Below, piece by piece: positions 1-10,046 of a stretch of 64,000 nt of DNA. A program made the position numbers and the translations under genes. The stretch is taken from positions 2,768,956 to 2,832,955 of the forward strand of contig CP034985.2 of the NCBI GenBank assembly GCA_004026145.2, written 5' to 3'. The notes beneath the pieces were generated by a model, which was not told the DNA's origin, did not search any database, and saw nothing but the letters and a program-made list of their open reading frames with translations. Position 1 is the stretch's first letter, and every line of letters starts with the position of its first letter. Origin of the DNA: Takifugu bimaculatus (taxonomy: Eukaryota > Chordata > Actinopteri > Tetraodontiformes > Tetraodontidae).

Positions 1-1327
1 AATAGGATTATTAAAGAAAAATGCTATTTCTGGTAGCTGAGCGGATATTAAATACTTATATAAATAAATGGAAAACTCTACTGCTATTTATCAGAGATTA
101 ACTTTGTCCATAAACACATGTTCTACGTTTAGAGCAGTGATGTAGACCCATGTTATCCTTTTTCAACTATTAAACCAGCCATAATGATATTATTGTGCAA
201 TTCATTAACTTTAAATATCACATAGTTAGCATTCATTTACCACCTTGGATATTTTGAGACCATAGCAGATCTGTATAAGCATTCACTCTTTTTTTTTTCT
301 TGAGCTTTTTTCTTCCACATTGATGGAAAGTCTGCGGAAAGATGTGTGAGATGTATCACATTGGGTTCAGCGTCAGACAGATGAGAGGAGCAGACAGGGG
401 CCAGTGGCTCGCCAGAGATCCCACATCAGTGTGGATTAGAACCCTCCTGCTGCTGTGGCACCGACACAGTCGATCACTGTAGTGTGTGCGTGTTTGTGTG
501 TGTGTGTGGGGGGGGGGGGGCACCTCCAACAGGGGGGGGTAAAAAGATGACTCATTTTCAAAAACACGATGTATCATGTTAATTGTTTTTTCTTAAAAAG
601 GAGATAGAAGAAATAAATCCTTATGTGATCCAACCTCTTGCTGAGAGACTGATGGCAAGGATTACTGGTGTCTGTGTAAAGACTCAGGCCTGTCAAACTC
701 TAAAACTCAAAAAAACTCAAAACTGTAAAAGGACTTTCAACAAGCGCAATCTTTCTAGATGCAGCATCTGAATAATCCAAGTGACGATTTGAAGGAAGCC
801 AGGTCACTGACTGCGTTCTGAAAACAGTAGAAAAGCATTCAATATCATGCTGAAAAGAGACATTTTGTGTGTTTATTCAGATAATATGATGGAAAACAAG
901 AGCTTGATTACATATCCAATCTCTTAAACCCAGAATTTAACTGATACAACCTGGTTTCAACTTCATTTGTAATTTTTAAATTTATTTTTCACCCTCTTTC
1001 AGAGCACAATAACAACATGTCAGTATTTACCTATACCACAGTCACTCAAATGTCGACCCAACAGTGTCATATTTGTGCATGAGTGATTTAAATGGACGTT
1101 AGAGGATATCAAGTGACTCGACAGCGTGTTCCTGAGTTTTAGTAACTTTTCAGAGTTGCCTGGCCTGTTCTCTTTTGTCCGTGAGGTAATTGCGGCAGGA
1201 ACATAGATTAATGAGTGATTGGACCTTCCAGATGTCTTTATATCACTTGCAGCTGAACTACATTGACTTACCTCTGGTAATCACCACTTCAGTGACTGGA
1301 AGGCTATTCACACCAATTTCATTTAAT
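1..1327. other. Gene-free stretch with a (TG)n/poly-G tract
   Basis: AT-rich DNA with no frame, splice-flanked exon or transposon motif that I recognise. The only structure is a TG-rich tract running into 13 consecutive G (508-520), with a second run of 8 G at 532-539. Confidence 0.6.
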
Positions 1328-1329
1328 TA

Positions 1330-2320
1330 CCGTATTTTCACGACGATAAGGCGCACCTAAAACAATGAGATTTTCTCAAAAATCAACGGTGCGCCTTATA
1401 ATATGGTGCGCCTTGTGTGTGGACTGAGTTCCAAAATCTGCTGTGCGCCTTTGGGAAGTGCACTACGGTAAACGCTCCGCCCATTGATTAGCGGCACACC
1501 TACGCGTAAGGACCCCCTGAAAGGGTGCCGGTCAAGAGACACGCGTATGAGGCTTACTTTAAACTGCAGGCCATCGAATATGCGGTTGAAAATGGCAATC
1601 GAGCAGCTGCAAGACATTTTACATGAGTCCATGGTCAGAAAGCAGAGAAAACAAGAAAGTGAACGAAAGTGAGGAAGACAAAGCTCAGTTTCCGCGGGAA
1701 CAAAGCAAGGTGGCCCGAGCTGGAAGACCGAGTGGAACAGTTGGTTGTGGAACAGCGAACAACTGGAAGGGGCATCTCTACTGTCACCAAAGGCCAAATC
1801 GATTGCTGAAGAAATGGACATTGAACACTTCCAAGGAGGTCCGTCTTGGTGTTTTTGCTTTATGAGGAGGCGGCGTCTCTCCATAAGCACAAGGACAACT
1901 GTTGCGCAACGGCGCCCACGGATTACCAGGAGAGGGTGGCCATCTTCCGCACCTACTGCTGTGACAAGATAACCGCGCCCAGCCACATCACCGCATCAAC
2001 ACTGAAGCGGAACCGGTCGGTGAGTCCGATTCAGATGATGAAGAAGAGCAATTTGGGATGGTGGACAATGAAATAGCGCAGCTGTTTAATTCAGATACAG
2101 AAGATAAAAACATTGATGGTTTTGTGGCAGAAGAATGAATATTTTGTTCAATAAATGTGTCGAAACTCAGTGTTTTACTTCCGTTGTCATTTTTTACTGT
2201 ATGTTTTAGCATGCGCCTAATAATACGATGCGCCTTATGTATGTTTTAAATACAGATATAGCACCCATAACTGAGACTGCACCTTTTATTACAGTGTGCC
2301 TTATGGTTGTGAAAATACGG
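1330..2320 (+). mobile_element. Non-autonomous pogo/Tigger-type DNA transposon, internally deleted
   Basis: A 991-bp element bounded by TA on both sides (1328-1329 and 2321-2322), the target duplication expected for Tc1/mariner-pogo elements. The ends are 27-bp terminal inverted repeats (1330-1356 and 2294-2320, 24/27 matching) beginning CCGTATTTTCAC. Remnants of one transposase gene lie on the plus strand in shifted frames. First is a helix-turn-helix block around 1555-1625 (FKLQAIEYAVENGNRAAARH). Next is a CENP-B-type second helix-turn-helix block at about 1686-1810 (KARWPELEDRVEQLVVEQR), then a block near 1925-1970 (DYQERVAIFRTYC). Last is an acidic C-terminal tail ending in TGA at about 2138 (ESDSDDEEEQFG). 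The whole DDE catalytic domain between the last two blocks is missing, and stops and frameshifts break the rest. Extra copies of GTGCGCCTT lie just inside both ends and may be transposase-binding sites. The family call rests on the ends, the TA duplication and the CENP-B-like domain. Confidence 0.85.
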
Positions 2321-2325
2321 TAGTC

Positions 2326-2345
2326 ATCTCTCTCTCTCTCTCTCC
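2326..2345. repeat. (TC)n microsatellite
   Basis: Short pure TC tract starting four bases after the right-hand TA of the pogo-type element. Confidence 0.8.
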
Positions 2346-2426
2346 CTCTGCTTTCCATCTTTGACCTAGTGTGAGGTGTCCTGAGTGTCATTAATGTTGC
2401 AGTTCTGCCCATTATCTTTAGCTTCA

Positions 2427-2580
2427 GGGGCCATAATATTAAAATATCAAATAAAATGTTGCGTGCTGGCATTAAACTATATTACTTTCGGCATCTAAAT
2501 AGTTATCTGGCCATTTTCCTGGCAGATAATATGCTATTTGATTAGCCATATAAGATAGGAACCCAGCTTACCTTTGTGAG
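2427..2580 (+). repeat. Unclassified old dispersed repeat, copy 1
   Basis: This shares an ordered series of matching blocks with 4923-5071: GGCCATAATATTAAAA, GGCATCTAA, CTGGCCAT, TTCCTGGCAGATAAT, GCTATT and AGC(A/T)TACCT. The blocks are in the same orientation and order with small indels, roughly 70% alike by eye. It resembles no transposon I can name. Confidence 0.6.
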
Positions 2581-3400
2581 ATTGGGGCTAAATAAATACT
2601 TTATGCTTCTGCACCCCTCCCCCTGTCTCTATGGTAACTATTGTCTGTGTTTGCATTTGCTGCTGATGCACACACACTTCCTGCGCTTGCCAACCCTGGT
2701 GTTTAACCTTCCTGTTCATATGCACACACATACAAAGGAAATCTGTTTCAAGGACAAAATGGACACTGAAAGCGAAGCCAGCCGACGTGGAGCCGCGTGT
2801 TGACTGTCAAAGCATGTTATTTTCTCTAAAACTGTGCAGCTGCAATAATCCCTGGCACTCATCACCAGCACACAGCAGCCATTCACACCGCTGACAATTA
2901 CGGTGTTAAAGCTGCTGGGTGTTGACAGGAGCTGGGGAGGCCCAGAGAGAGGAGTTATGGGATGAAAATGACCAAGTTTCAGTCGACACTGAAATCAGTG
3001 AGTCCAGAGAACTGCCAGAACGATGTCCTCTCCACCTTTTAAAGTTAATAAAAGTATAGAAAGCCATCAAAATCCTTTCGAAAAGACTGCGTTTGGGAAA
3101 AGAGGGGAAATGATGCTGGGATGTTGTGCGTCTGTTTTTAAATCATGGTGAGTGCTGTTGGATCGCAATACCTCTCGTGTGTCACTGCTAATCCGCATGT
3201 TCTTTGAATGAAGAATTCAAGAAGAAAAATGCCAATTTCAAAATGTATTTAGCCAATATAACCAATTCAAGATACAAATATTACAGAGCTCCGGGCCAGT
3301 TCATAACCCTACAATAACAGAGTCAGTTGCCATGAAGTCTGACAACCTAACTAGCCCTTGACCCAGTCTTTTATAGAAACACATATGTAAATTATTGATG
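2581..3400. other. Gene-free stretch
   Basis: No coding or repeat feature recognised. The final roughly 150 bases lie downstream of the short minus-strand frame at 3401-3553. Confidence 0.5.
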
Positions 3401-3553
3401 CTAATTCAGTCCAATCCAGTCCTTCTTCTTGGATGACCTCATCTTCTTCTTCCAGTCCCATTGGATGCTGACACAGTCCTTGTTCTCCGGTGTTTCCCAA
3501 ATGGCCAGTTCAAAGTTCACCTTCTTGCAGAGGGACTTATCAACACCAGTAAA
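3401..3553 (-). other. Unidentified 50-codon open frame, possible exon or relic
   Basis: On the minus strand a TAG (3554-3556) is followed by 50 open codons and a TAG stop (3401-3403). The peptide has protein-like composition (contains VNFELAIWETPENKDCVSIQ, then WDWKKK, a lysine-rich patch and KDWIGLN at the end). The first Met is residue 38, so it is not an independent ORF. It could be a terminal exon whose acceptor is the CATAG before TTTACTGG, but the upstream sequence is not pyrimidine-rich. It could equally be a fragment of an old retroelement, or chance. I do not recognise the family. Confidence 0.25.
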
Positions 3554-3556
3554 CTA

Positions 3557-4922
3557 TGCTGTCACGTTTTACAATGGGGGTTTAACACTTCTCGTCTGAG
3601 TGTCTCCTGCTGATTACAACTATGTGAACAACAATCATGTTGGAAGGGTCAACTGACCTTTATTACACTTACTAAAGATTCTACCATTCCTAACTTCTAA
3701 AGTACTTCTAAGAGAAAACAGAAACATATGGTACAACACATGATAACAAGATAAACACAAGTTCTCTTCAGTGCAGGGGATGAAAGAGCTCAGGATCTAA
3801 GGGAACTAGGGCACCCCTTAGTGGTTGGCTGCTGTACAGACTGAGAAGACATACTGGATCATTGCTTTTAACACACAAGTGCTTAAACATGGCAAAAATG
3901 ACATACCAGACACCATCAGAACATTCCCATAGCATTGATCTGTAGAATGTATTATTCTGTACTGTATTTTATTTAACACCTTCAACTATAATACAATTAA
4001 CATTGTCTTCTTCTGACATTGATTCTTAATATGGGCTGGAGCTCATTAAAGTTGCATTATACAGATTTAGTGGAGGCTTTTATCCTGCCTAAACAAGCTA
4101 GATATCCAAAGAACTTCTAAATACAGGCATAGATCTTTTTTAGGCCACTGATTGTGAACGACAACATAAAAGCTTCCCAAAGTGAAGCCAACACATCCTG
4201 ATTACACTCAGTAGCTCGCTGCTCTTTAGCACTGGGATGTATGAAATATCATTTTCTGGGTGGCTGTAGACAGTCTGTTTTACTGTGATGGACACAATCG
4301 ACATTAAAACACCATATAACTACTAAAATGGAAAATTACATGTAAAAACAGGCACAGGAGGTAATATTGTGCAGATTATTTTGGGAATACCATAGTTTTA
4401 TTTTTATGCTTAAAGACTAAACAAGCGGTTACTCTGGATGCTTCATTGTTTTTTTCTCCTGGAGATCCTTAAGCTTGTTGTGCTGCAAATGCTTCTACTT
4501 GGTAACAGACACAGCGTTCTGAGATTCATTTATGCTTTTTTAATGAATTCTCTGTGTGAGGATTTTGATGCGCTCTGTTTTTTTTGCGCGTGTTCACATT
4601 GTACAAGTATGGCTCTGGGTGAGGGAGCAGATTTGGTGTACAACCAGCTGAGGCTTTCTCGCGTCCGCCTGCATTTGCCCAACATCATGGTGGTTAATGG
4701 AGAAACCCTGTTTCTGCCTGGTCTCTCTGAGCTGTAAAAATGAAATTAAAAACATGTCATTTGCTCAGAGGGAAATACAACATCTCAAAATCACTTCCTT
4801 GTGCTCCCCTCTGTCACTCTCTCTCTGTCGGAGCTCTACCTCTTGCTCATTATTTCTGCAGTTTTGCTACAAAATAGATTCTATGGTCCAGTACCCCAGA
4901 GATATTTCGGGCACCAGCTCTA
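3557..4922. other. Gene-free stretch
   Basis: No splice-flanked exon or transposon end is recognised. Open frames near 4438-4966 have no protein-like features beyond length. Confidence 0.5.
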
Positions 4923-5071
4923 GGGCCCATGATATTAAAACACCAAATTTAACAGGAGTATACTGAAATGAAACCATATGCTTTTGGCATCTAAGCAGTG
5001 AGCTGGCCATCTTCCTGGCAGATAATGAGCTATTCAAATATCTACATAAAAATCCAGCATACCTGCTTTTC
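4923..5071 (+). repeat. Unclassified old dispersed repeat, copy 2
   Basis: Second copy of the repeat at 2427-2580, 2.5 kb downstream and in the same orientation. Conserved cores include TTCCTGGCAGATAAT at about 5012-5026. No ends or coding capacity can be defined. Confidence 0.6.
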
Positions 5072-6783
5072 AAAGGGAATCAGTTTTTGAAATGCTGACC
5101 AGTGCAATAAATAGCCACATGTGAGGACTTAACTCTTGTATATTACCATTTTAATAAGGCTTTACCACAGCAAAGGCAGGACAGAGGCTAAAATTAAAAG
5201 TAGTTTTGTCTGTTTGTCATTGGACCGTGATTACTGACTCATTATTTCTGTATGAGATGTATTAGATGTAGTAACATAGTCTCAGACCACCAGATACTAT
5301 GGAGGAAAGCATTTTTATGCTCAAACACATCTTGTGAACTATGATTTAATTTAGAAAATGCTTTCATAAAAGTGCAGCTTTGGTGGAAAAACGGCATGGC
5401 AGGAATAGTAATGAGATGGGGAGGATGCCGGTCTCAAAGCTAACTATTAGCCATACAGCCTGTATCAGCAGTTTCCGACTGTTATCTTTACCTACACTCT
5501 CCCTTTTTTCTTTCCTGGAGCAAAGCTCAAGCAATTAACGCTATCTGGAGATTATCCACAGAGGAGCCCCATTAATGTAACCATGTTTCAGAAACCTTCC
5601 CGAGTCATGGAAAGCAGCTGCCATGATTTGGTTACTGTAAAATCAACTGTGTCTGAAGCTCTTCAGAAGAAGCTGAAGAATCTGACACTGTTCACCCATC
5701 AAACTACAATCAGTACTTTGTCTACAGGTGTGATCTAGTCCGTTTGAATCATGAAGTACTACTCAGTATTGTGTAGCCTTGTCTGTATGTCTATATATTG
5801 CATGTGTAGTATGCATGGATGAATTATGCTAATCATATATATATTCCATTTTAAGGCTTCTCTTATTACATATAAGGAAGTATTTCATTCCCAGTGTGCT
5901 CATTTTTTTGGTTGACATATGAAGATATAGGGAGATTTCAGGTAACTGTTAGCTACTCTCTAAAAGGCTAATAGGTAGCATTCCTGCTGAACTTTCTAGT
6001 TAACAGTCACAGCCAGGGATTATGTTAATTTTTTTCAGAGGAAATTAATTCCCAATTATATTGCGCAGTGTTAGAGAGCATGTGGTTAAACACTTTAGCT
6101 GTTGTCTGACTAATGGGCCATAAATGCGACATCTGACATGATTTTATTGTTAACTGTGACTATCAGTTACTATAAATGATCACTCACAGATTCAGCCGAG
6201 ATCCACAATAAATGCTGCCAATCTTGGCTGCAGTATATAGACACGTACTCATACGGAGTGTGTCCTATTTGGACATAGACTGTCCTTCATGGGGCATAAA
6301 TGACCTCTGAAGATGATGGAGTGAGACATTTTGCTAGATGGACAAACAATCTTTAATCTGCTCTCAGGTTACATGGAATTTCACTCTACACTTTGGTGTC
6401 ATGTAGTCCCTTGAATTCCTAGCAGGAGCTACTCGATCTGTTATCAAATATATGTCCTACAGCCAGCAGCCAGGGAGTTTTGACCTTTACAGTCACTCAA
6501 AGCCAGTGGGATTTTCCACAAGGAAAAAACATTTCAAAAACGCGTGTGTCAGGATTTCGGGGAGGGGAGCATTTAAGAGGGATGAACTGGTGAGGAAGGA
6601 GAAATACAGAAGGAAGCATAAAGAGAGGAGAGAAGGGTGGACGACAACTGGAAGGACACAAAACGTGAACCAGTGAGAGGAAGCACATGCAGAAAGCAGA
6701 GTGGAAGAGACTTCGGGGTTCACCTTGGCGTGAGACAAAGAACCACTCATTCACCTAAGGTCAAACTAAATTTGCCTTTTCCA
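5072..6783. other. Gene-free stretch
   Basis: AT-rich DNA with no recognised feature. The overlapping frames at 6452-6754 on both strands have no family resemblance. Confidence 0.5.
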
Positions 6784-6900
6784 CTAACCCCCGGATGCAT
6801 GTTTATGGACTGTGGGAGGAAGTCAGGCACGGAGTCCCACACAGGCACGAGGAGACCATGCAGAAAGGCCCCCAACCCCCAGTGGTAACTACTGCAACAC
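6784..6900 (+). repeat. Fragment of a common teleost dispersed repeat (SINE-like or LINE-tail)
   Basis: Contains the diagnostic stretch TTTATGGACTGTGGGAGGAA, then GAGACCATGCAGAAAGGCCCCC and a run close to GTGGTAACTACTGC. This order is typical of a very common fish interspersed repeat. It is the same family as 24094-24377, 29421-29640 and 35135-35225. Only the 3' half is present. The class (SINE or tail of an RTE-type LINE) cannot be decided here. Confidence 0.6.
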
Positions 6901-7549
6901 TTTGTTGCCCATTTGTATTCTTACACATCTACTTTAAAGCCTGACTGTCACTGGCAGCTCCTGATTTTTTCTCCATCGTTTAGGCGTCCATGAGAGTTTA
7001 AAGAAATGCTGTAACTGCGCTTCTTTTGTTGCACGGCTGCGAGATGAGCTGAACTGCTCCCAGAGGACAACGTAACAAGATGAAGGAGACACTGCAGTAG
7101 AAGAGAAGACGAGAGCATAGCTGATGTCAGAGGAGGCACAAAATGTCATAATTGCATGGGCAGCTTGTCCCATGGGGGGTCTTGTAAAGCGCGTGTAGGC
7201 ACTATCATATATGATGTATGAGGGATCAGTAAAGTATAACAATGAGTTAGTCAGACTCATGATGGGAGTGTGAGGGAGGACATGAGAGCTGGTTCATAAT
7301 TGTTTATTGTAGCTTCTTCAGCTGGCCAAAGAGGCACAGACTCACCCTCAGATGTCAGCACATAAAATGTGGAGGTAATTCAGCACTGCAGGTGAGGATC
7401 TGAGGGAAATGGAACCTGGGAGAGGAAGCTGATTTGTTTTTCCATTTTCGCGAGCAATACCCAAGTTACCCCTATGGGGACATCAACGGGACAGAAGGAT
7501 TGCTCCGTTTATGCATTCACAAATGCGGACAAAGGGGAGACACACCAAC
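6901..7549. other. Gene-free stretch
   Basis: No feature recognised. The frame at 6934-7260 on the minus strand lacks any recognisable domain. Confidence 0.5.
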
Positions 7550-7800
7550 TGAAACTCGGTGGACGACGCTACCAACGACCCTGCCAACGACTCGCAGGTG
7601 ACCACCCAGATCATTAGCATGCTAATGGTCCACAAGGGCTATATTTTTAAGCTTTGTCCCCAGCAAGTTCAGAACTGAAGAAGCCTTCTGGATAGAAGGC
7701 AAAATGTCTTCAAAGAAGAAAAACAGTCCAGTTCACACAGAAAACCTCCCTGGATAACTATGACCTGGATGATTGAGAATCTACACAGACTTTCACAAAT
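7550..7800 (+). repeat. Dispersed teleost repeat, unclassified (possible retroelement 3' region)
   Basis: Shows an ordered set of phrases I know from a widespread fish repeat: GATCATTAGCATGCTAAT, CACAAGGGCTATATTTTTAA, ACTGAAGAAGCCTTCTGGAT, AAATGTCTTCAAAGAA, AACTATGACCTGGATGA and GAGAATCTACACAGAC. The first part may be the 3' region of a Penelope-like or other retroelement, but no coding sequence accompanies it, so the class is left open. Confidence 0.5.
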
Positions 7801-9119
7801 GACAAGACTGGAATTATACTGTTCTAAAAACAGCTTCAATGAAACTACAGTGAGCTTCAAGCGCTCATTTATATATATGCTATCATATTATAAACAACAA
7901 ATGTCCTTTATTTAGCCTCTAGTCTCACTACACCTTGTAAAGAGGTTTTTCCAATAGGACAACACACTCTACTTTTAGAATGTGGTAGCCATGAAAAGGT
8001 AACCCTTGCAAACAGTCAGGATTTCAACACCTAATTTTACCCATTTCCCAGATTCCCTGCTTCAGCTTTGTGATGTCAGATCAATGGAAAGGTGCTTTCA
8101 TGGCCCAGATACACAAAGGTCAGTGCTTTACTTTTTATCCTTCCGTCCTTTCATGCCCTTCCCTCCACCCGCAGCCTCTCACCCCTGGCTCACCTCTGTG
8201 GAACGTCCTTTGAACGCCACATATCAATCGCTTCAAAAGGAACTGTCGGTTCTCTTTAGACGTGTGTCTCTGCCTTGGCAGAACAAAGCATCACTTGTCA
8301 TCCAGAGCCGGCATTCTCTCGCACCTTCATCAGAAGCTATTCCCACAAGGAGGATCATCACCCGGCAAGGGCGGCAGCTCATAAATTCTAGCAGTGCCGT
8401 GTCCCCACTGTGTGTTCTAATGGCCCCAGCATATGTCCTGGATGCTGAGGCTGGTTCATTCTGCCTGCTGGCTCTTCCACTTTGTCCTCTCTGCCTCCTC
8501 CTTTTCCACTGGTCCATATATGCTTGTCATTTGGGCACCTGCTCATCTTTCCTATTTCTCTCCTAAATCGTCGGAGCTATCTTTTTGTGGTGCGAGTGCA
8601 CACACCTTCAGAAAATAGGTGGTGCTTGGATGTCCAGAATTCTCTGGTCGGTTGGCTTGTCCACCACGTCTGCACTGCCTCCACTTTTCTTTCACTGAAA
8701 ATGTACTTTCCTGCCAACTATCCACACCCGCAGCAGGCTGCTGTAGTTATTCCTCTTTCAGAAGCTGGACCATGGACCACGACAACACAACAACAACCAC
8801 AACAAGCTGCTCACTTACTGACCTCTTACCACAACAGGTAATGGAAGACTGTGTTGATCCAGAGGTAAGGCCAATCAGGCAAACTTTGACACATCAGACT
8901 CAAGCTTCAGTTCTCAGGCACCTGGGGTCCCAGCTTGGATCTGGGAGGCAGACTCAATATTAGTGTTTGATACTAGACTTAAAACAAGATGAACACAGAA
9001 ATACCCTCAGTTATGCTGCTATTTATGCAGACTGCTGAGTGTTCCTGTAGTACACAAGCACCTCTCCACTACCCTTAAAAATATGTATGTTATTTATATA
9101 TTCTGGTCGCACAAATGCA
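7801..9119. other. Gene-free stretch
   Basis: Contains a 186-codon frame (8006-8566, plus), but its predicted peptide shows no domain or family resemblance and the opposite strand is equally open. Not called as a gene. Confidence 0.45.
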
Positions 9120-9545
9120 CATATTACTACTGGAGCCCGTCTTGGTTTACTGTGGTCCTGCTGATCCAGGATATGGTCCATCAAAGCCCGACCGGTGAGT
9201 GAGGCAGAGCTCCACATGAGGAGATCTGAAGATGGACCAGGGCTCATGGACCTCTTTTATTACCATGGATACCTTCTTCCATGGACAGACTATACACCAA
9301 TTCCAATATTGTAATTATATCATACATGTGCTGTATATTACTGATGTTAATGCTGACGTTCCCTGATTCCTCTACTGCACGTCTGTCTGTCCCAGGGAGA
9401 GGGATCCCTCATCTGTGGTTCTCCTTCAAGTTTTTCCTGACTTGGCTCGAGGATCCCAAGGATAGAGGGTATTACAGCTATTCAGACTGTAACGCCCTCT
9501 GGGGACATGGTGTCCAATTTTGGGCTATAAATAAACTTGAAGTTC
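9120..9545 (+). repeat. Dispersed repeat ending in ...GGGCTATAAATAAACTTGAA
   Basis: The 3' part carries TCTGTCTGTCCCAGGGAGAG, GGATCCCTCATCTGTGG, a CCCTCTGGGGAC block and the end TTGGGCTATAAATAAACTTG. This layout is typical of the 3' tail of a very common teleost interspersed repeat. A degraded copy in the opposite orientation lies at 27141-27265. The 5' limit is approximate and no ORF is present. Confidence 0.6.
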
Positions 9546-9974
9546 TGGTTGAGAGGAGGAGGAGTTGCTCATTGTTCTAACTAGCTTTTTAAAGTAAACA
9601 TCTGAAGACCATGGTCTTGGTGCTAATGTGATCACTAACATTATTTTGCCAAACTGCAACTGTCAGTTGCATTAAATGGGCTCAGAGAGGTGATCTCTTG
9701 ACTCTAAGCGGGCACACTCTCATATCCACGGAGCACATCATTAAACCCTGTCCACTGCTGATAAAATTCATTAACATTCTGTAAGAAGCCAGCTCCTCAG
9801 TCCACTCTAATTATTCCCAGGACACCCCCCCTCTTTCCTCCCGTTTTTAACTAACCTCATCAGTTCTTTCCTATCCCTCATTCTTTCTTGGCTTGCATTA
9901 TATAGAAAACAAGCATTTGAGGAGTGCAGATCTTTTCCAAGCAAGCCATTTCCCCACAAACTGTGTTACAACCC
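9546..9974. other. Gene-free stretch
   Basis: No feature recognised. Confidence 0.5.
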
Positions 9975-10034
9975 ATAGTATAGTATAGTATAGTATAGTA
10001 TAGTATAGTATAGTATAGTATAGTATAGTATAGT
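9975..10034. repeat. (TAGTA)n microsatellite
   Basis: About twelve near-perfect copies of a 5-bp unit, immediately upstream of the LINE fragment that begins near 10047. Confidence 0.9.
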
Positions 10035-10046
10035 CAGATCACTTTT

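Noticed and set aside
1396..1986. 196-codon minus-strand frame
   Set aside because: It is antisense to the pogo-type transposase remnant; openness follows from the GC-rich coding strand.
8006..8566. 186-codon plus-strand frame
   Set aside because: No recognisable domain; hydrophobic and serine-rich stretches look like random pyrimidine-rich sequence.
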